Positions 59,860 to 64,000 of a stretch of 64,000 nt of DNA are shown here, in pieces. The position numbers and the translations under genes were made by a program. Origin of the DNA: Paracyclopina nana. Taxonomy: Eukaryota; Arthropoda; Copepoda; Cyclopoida; Cyclopettidae. The stretch spans positions 1,426,001 through 1,490,000 of the forward strand of contig JAGUCH010000004.1 of assembly GCA_019096065.1 (NCBI GenBank), in the 5' to 3' direction. Each line of letters begins with the position of its first letter. Position 1 is the stretch's first letter. The notes under the pieces were generated by a model that worked only from the letters and a program-made list of their open reading frames with translations, was not told the DNA's origin and did not search any database.

Positions 59860-61560
59860 TTAAATATGATGATATGACAGGCTGAGATCACGCATTTTTC
59901 TCCTTTCCATTACGTTCTTTCTGCCTCGTAGGACTGCCGTGTATGATGGCCTGCTCCTTTCAGGCTCGGCTAGTTTGGTAGGCTTGAAAATTTCGAATTT
60001 GACAAACGTGTAGGCCAGAAGGCCGAGGCCAAAGGCCAGCCACCACAAAGCTATGGACCTTGGAAGGGGAACAGTTATCGTCTTCCAGCCGAATTTTGCA
60101 CAGATGAGAACTTCGGTGATGACAATTGACATGAGAACCCAGGACTGCCTGCCTAGCTTCTCACAATTGGGATCGTCCAAGAGCTGGAACGTCTCTCGCA
60201 GGCCAACGGCGCCCCAGAGAAGCAGGAAGAAAAGCCTCACGCCATGAAACCAGTGCTCTGGAGGCACCCAAAGGACGAATTTCAGGTAGAACGTGCTCAA
60301 CTCGGTTAGGAGGAACATGAATATGATGCCGCAAACAGCCAGCCATCTCTCCAAAGACGACAAGGGATTCCATGTGAACTCGATCCACCCATGCGGACTA
60401 CGTACAGAGGAAATGAAAATTGCGAAAGCTTAACAATAGAGTTGAGATGTAATACCTGAATTGTGCCATGATCCGTTTCATTTTTCCACGATACGTCGGA
60501 ATGTTGTAAAGGCCTCTCCAATTGTACGTTTTGAGCGACAAGTATCGGAGGGTGAGCAACCCAATCACAGTCCCACCGCCATTGCACACTATCACATCCA
60601 AAATCCAATGGTCCCACCAGCACTCGGAAAAGTTGGGCAACTGATGCTCGAGGGAGTATTCCAGGAACTCAAACATCACACTGATCACTGTAGTGAGCCA
60701 CCCTGAAATATGCGTTACAGAATTGTTGACAGGAAACTTGATGAGTCGTTTTACAATCTCTAAAGATGAGAGTCTTGCAGAAGTAGCCAAATGTGTGCGC
60801 AAAAATGAACACGTCCATCTTGTCCCAAAGGTTGTGAAAAGGATCATGAGGGTTCTCATGATCGTAGATGCGGCAGTTGCCTCCATAATCCTTCTCTGGA
60901 ATGGGTTTTCCCAGGTTTTCATCCACAAACTTGAGGAGAGCTCGTGCATCTTTGGGAACCTAATTTAAAATTGGTTTAACAGCATAGTTATAGCAGCTAT
61001 CGGCTCAACGTACTTGGAAAAGAATGTAGATCAAAAGTAGCTCGTAGGCAATGCTGACGGCAAATGCTGCTCTCCAGATGAGAGGATGTGGCCTCATGAA
61101 TGGCCCATCGGGCATGATTGTCATGCCAGCAGCCACCCAGAAAAACAGAGCTGCACAAAGGCCTCTTCTGGAATTGTACCCAGGATCATCATATACAGGC
61201 TCTTCAATGACGCTGACGTAGATTAGGCAGCCAATGAGGAAGATTAGGACGCTGACAGTGTGAGCTTTCCAGAAGAAGCTTATGTTAGGGTCATCATAGT
61301 CAACTCTTTCCTTGTCTTCTGCCCAATTATGAGCAGTGCGAAGTCTATAAAAACAAGCACTTCAAGGCTAGCAAAAATCATTGCTGGAGAGACTAGTTTT
61401 TTTACCTGCACATGGAGTTGGACTTTTCCCTTTGATTTGCTACCTCTCGCCTGATCCTGTCGATCGCCCCATCCACCATGGCGGCCATGTCGATCCTTGA
61501 TGCGTGACTACTGCTCGTTCCTGCACTCCCATTTGCTTTTCCATCCTCCGAGGCCGCCAT
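59860..61560 (-). CDS. PTDSS: Phosphatidylserine synthase (base-exchange type, PTDSS1/2)
   Basis: ER/mitochondria-associated-membrane enzyme that exchanges the head group of phosphatidylcholine or -ethanolamine for serine. Exons in reading order: 61560-61406, 61344-61014, 60959-60755, 60702-60456, 60397-59860 (491 residues; the family is about 470-490). Motifs: [36 protein letters not shown], the DWWL junction across intron 3, [34 protein letters not shown] and [11 protein letters not shown]. About eight to ten membrane segments, with basic N- and C-termini on the cytosolic side. All phases agree and no frame break is present. PSS1 against PSS2 cannot be settled by eye. Confidence 0.93.
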
Positions 61561-64000
61561 TTGCCATCAAAAACTGAAATACGCATCAAAACTTGCACTG
61601 GGCGTAGCACTTTGTTGTTGTTTTTCTTCGGATCGTGCGATTTGACAGAAAATCCGAGCGCGCGCGAAAATTTAAATTACCTTCACAAACAACACGTTGA
61701 TAATCACACTTTAGATGACTACTAATCGGTGGTGACTCATGCGGAATCATAAATGAGGCATTTTCTACATATATCAATGTAGTCTTCAATTGCTAGGTTT
61801 ATTAGCTGAGCAAAAATGTTCAAGTGTCACTTACTATATCAGTGGAGCACCGTGTTCCTGTGACTGCGGCGAGTGGAGTGACAAGTGTGGCATCAGAAGA
61901 AGATGATGTAAACGATGGCAACGAGGGTGCGAAGAACGACATATCGCGTGATTTTTACAGATAACAACAAAGAAGCATATGTGCAATCAAGACTGCCCAA
62001 GCTGCTGCTTTATAGTAGCACAAATGTCCAAGTTGGACCTTTGGAACTCACGTGTTTTTGAGCTTTGGCCACAAAAGTCAATACTGCCAGTTATCCTGCA
62101 GAAAAAATCTTTAAGGCCCAGCTGACGAGGACAACAGAGAGCTGCTTTCCAGGGCTCTTCTATCGTGGCTTTCCTCTTTGATGTAGAAAGGTTGCGCGAC
62201 CTCAGTGCCTTGATTTGCACGATTTATGCCACTTTTTATCGCATCAAACATCTATCATATGGGCCAAAGTGGCATTGCTACATAAGCCCTTGAACACAAT
62301 CACATTAATAATGCAAAGAGTTCGCCACTTTTTGCTGCCACTGCTTGGGCCCACGTCGTACTTAACATTTTGCAATACGTGAGCTGAGGCCGAAGAATTT
62401 TTTTAGCATTATTCATCTGGTCGGAATGTTTCTTTATTCTTGCTGCCACACTGTGCTCTGAGCAAGGCAGGAGCAAAAAGATTTTGCTCGTTTGATGGAT
62501 TATTTGCAACAATCAGAAGAGGTTGTAGAAAAAGTGCACATGGTTATCCTGTCTTTAAAAGCCTGGCACTGCGAGCAAGAAAAGATCACAGAGCTGGGTG
62601 CCATAGCTCGATATGTATTTGTAGGCATGATTAGGCTGATTGATGTTGAGAATCGAGCCAATATTATTGGAATGCCATATAGAGGAAACAAGAAATTTGA
62701 ATGATGACAAGTTTCTTTTCCACTTTACTTGGTGCTGGGATGCCCAAAAAGTCTGCATTTTGCGTGCAAAAATTATGTGGTTCTTTTTTTTGCTCCACTC
62801 AATGTTATGTGGTATGCCATAATAAAATAGAATTCAGAAAAGAGCTTTTTGCGTTAGCAGCGAAGAGTCAGCAATTACTGGCTGCTCATCCATCACTTTT
62901 CATTGCATCCCAAGAAGACAAGTCCGTGATGTCAATTGATTCATGCTCCGACCAGCCGCAAAAAACTACAAGAACTAAAGATTCTACCTATGGGTTAATG
63001 TCCACCGAACAGGTGGCTGGTCGGGTATCTTGTTGTACGTTGTTTTACTATGCCAGCCTTGCAAAGTGGATAATTCAAACTTTTGTGGGCTAGATGATTT
63101 GTCATCTTTCAACGAAAGCCTGTAATCTGGACTAACAAGAACGTGCTGAACTTTAGCTTGACCTCACAGTAAAAAGGTTTTATTATTATGAAATGTAATG
63201 ACCAGGATCGATCGAATTTTATGGCGGGACCAAGGCAAAAATGCACTTAAAATTTTCATGCAGAGTATGTGTGTATACGAGATTATTACAACATACAGTG
63301 AGTAAAATCCAGAGTGGACAAAGCACACTGGTTCGACTCGTAATTGAATTTGCAGATATCACTATCTCTAATGGAGTAAAAAGGACCTGTGATTAGCAGC
63401 TGAACCAGTTTGCAGCTAATTATTATAATCCTCCTTCAAATTAAATGTTCAAATCCTCTCTTAACGAGGCCACTTACTGAGCAGAGAGAAGTGAGAAAAA
63501 AAGGGCTGCTCTTCATATTTCAAAGCTGAAAATTGCACTGTCGATCGTTGAGGCCTCAGGGGTGAACCTCTTTTGATTTTAATCAGTTCAAAACTCAAAG
63601 TTTTAAGAGCAGCAGACAAGAGCAGAAAAAATGAATGGCGGCCGCGGAGTTTGGAAAGTGGGAATGCGCGCGCTTCAATAGAAGTTGTCGCGCTCACTTT
63701 ATGGCCCTATTAGATGCAAACTGGGCATAAATGTCAGGAATTGAGGCTTTATTTTACAGCAGCAACCGAAGGGCACAAAGAAGACACTGTGCGCGCAATT
63801 CCAGAATTTGAATCCGGAGCCCACGGAGTGCTATTATGCTTATCTTGGTCATTTTTTCATTTTCGCCTCAAAAACGCAAGCTACATTATCATCATAATAA
63901 TAATAATAATGTGCGAGTTTATGAGGGCGCTAATAATATGTGAAGCCATAATGACCGCTCCTCCAGCTGCTGCTGCCTTAATTGAAGATGGTTGGCATAC
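61561..64000. other. Terminal region, no convincing gene
   Basis: About 2.4 kb. Two weak plus-strand frames overlap at 62492-62704 and 62701-63093 (71 and 131 codons) without a recognisable domain, signal peptide or splice support. GCGCGCGC runs at about 61656-61668. Confidence 0.4.
63887..63911. repeat. Short (ATA/AAT)n microsatellite
   Basis: Seven to eight uninterrupted AAT-type units after two ATC units. Confidence 0.6.

Noticed and set aside
62492..63093. Overlapping open frames near the right end
   Set aside because: Different frames with no convincing splice junction and no recognisable protein family.
63329..63345. tRNA B-box-like GGTTCGACTCG
   Set aside because: No A box or cloverleaf can be formed with the sequence upstream.

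Overview
This is a window of nuclear DNA from a small-genome invertebrate animal. Almost every gene is split by short GT-AG introns of about 50 to 70 bp. The gene set is animal: SAGA subunit Ada2b, a DEG/ENaC channel, ecto-5'-nucleotidase, ACE, PI4K-beta, Nup210, DDX42, S1 proteases, a K2P channel and phosphatidylserine synthase. An arthropod (microcrustacean or basal hexapod type) is my best guess, but nothing in the sequence proves it.

Left part (1-33 kb) is gene-dense. In order: 3' part of Ada2b (+), an acyl-CoA thioesterase/BAAT-like enzyme (+), a DEG/ENaC subunit (+), ecto-5'-nucleotidase (-), ACE (+), PI4KB (-), Nup210 (+), DDX42 (+), an unrecognised type II membrane protein (+), two head-to-head S1 serine-protease genes (the second a catalytically dead homologue), and a TASK-like K2P channel (-). 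Two non-autonomous inverted-repeat DNA elements sit here: 12245-12868, inside a PI4KB intron, and about 30146-30956, whose core is a 24-bp minisatellite.

Middle (33.5-46 kb). A complete Ty3/gypsy-type LTR retrotransposon lies on the minus strand at 33569-41058. It has 297-bp LTRs that I read as identical, a 5-bp target duplication, gag and pol, and two extra 3' ORFs coding for membrane proteins. About 5 kb of nearly gene-free AT-rich DNA follows.

Right part (46-64 kb). In order: a 15-PGDH-like short-chain dehydrogenase (+), a 17-finger zinc-finger protein (+), a small unknown protein (-) head-to-head with a short CNOT3-like NOT-box protein (+), an isocitrate lyase (-), a small secreted protein (+), a DUF2838/GPC1-type glycerophosphocholine acyltransferase (-), a coiled-coil PAAT-like protein (+), a secreted helical protein (+) only 46 bp downstream of it, and phosphatidylserine synthase (-). 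The last 2.4 kb holds no convincing gene. Two lipid genes (GPCAT, PSS) lie within 5 kb of each other, but the tract looks like a gene-dense neighbourhood rather than a pathway cluster.

The most notable item is the isocitrate lyase at 50710-52612. Its sequence matches the Pseudomonas-type (large AceA) subfamily, yet it carries four spliceosomal introns between animal genes, so it looks like an old bacterial acquisition supplying a glyoxylate-cycle enzyme. A recurring technical feature is single-base reading-frame breaks at homopolymer runs in many right-hand genes. They restore conserved protein when one base is assumed missing, and look more like assembly dropouts than many independent pseudogenes.
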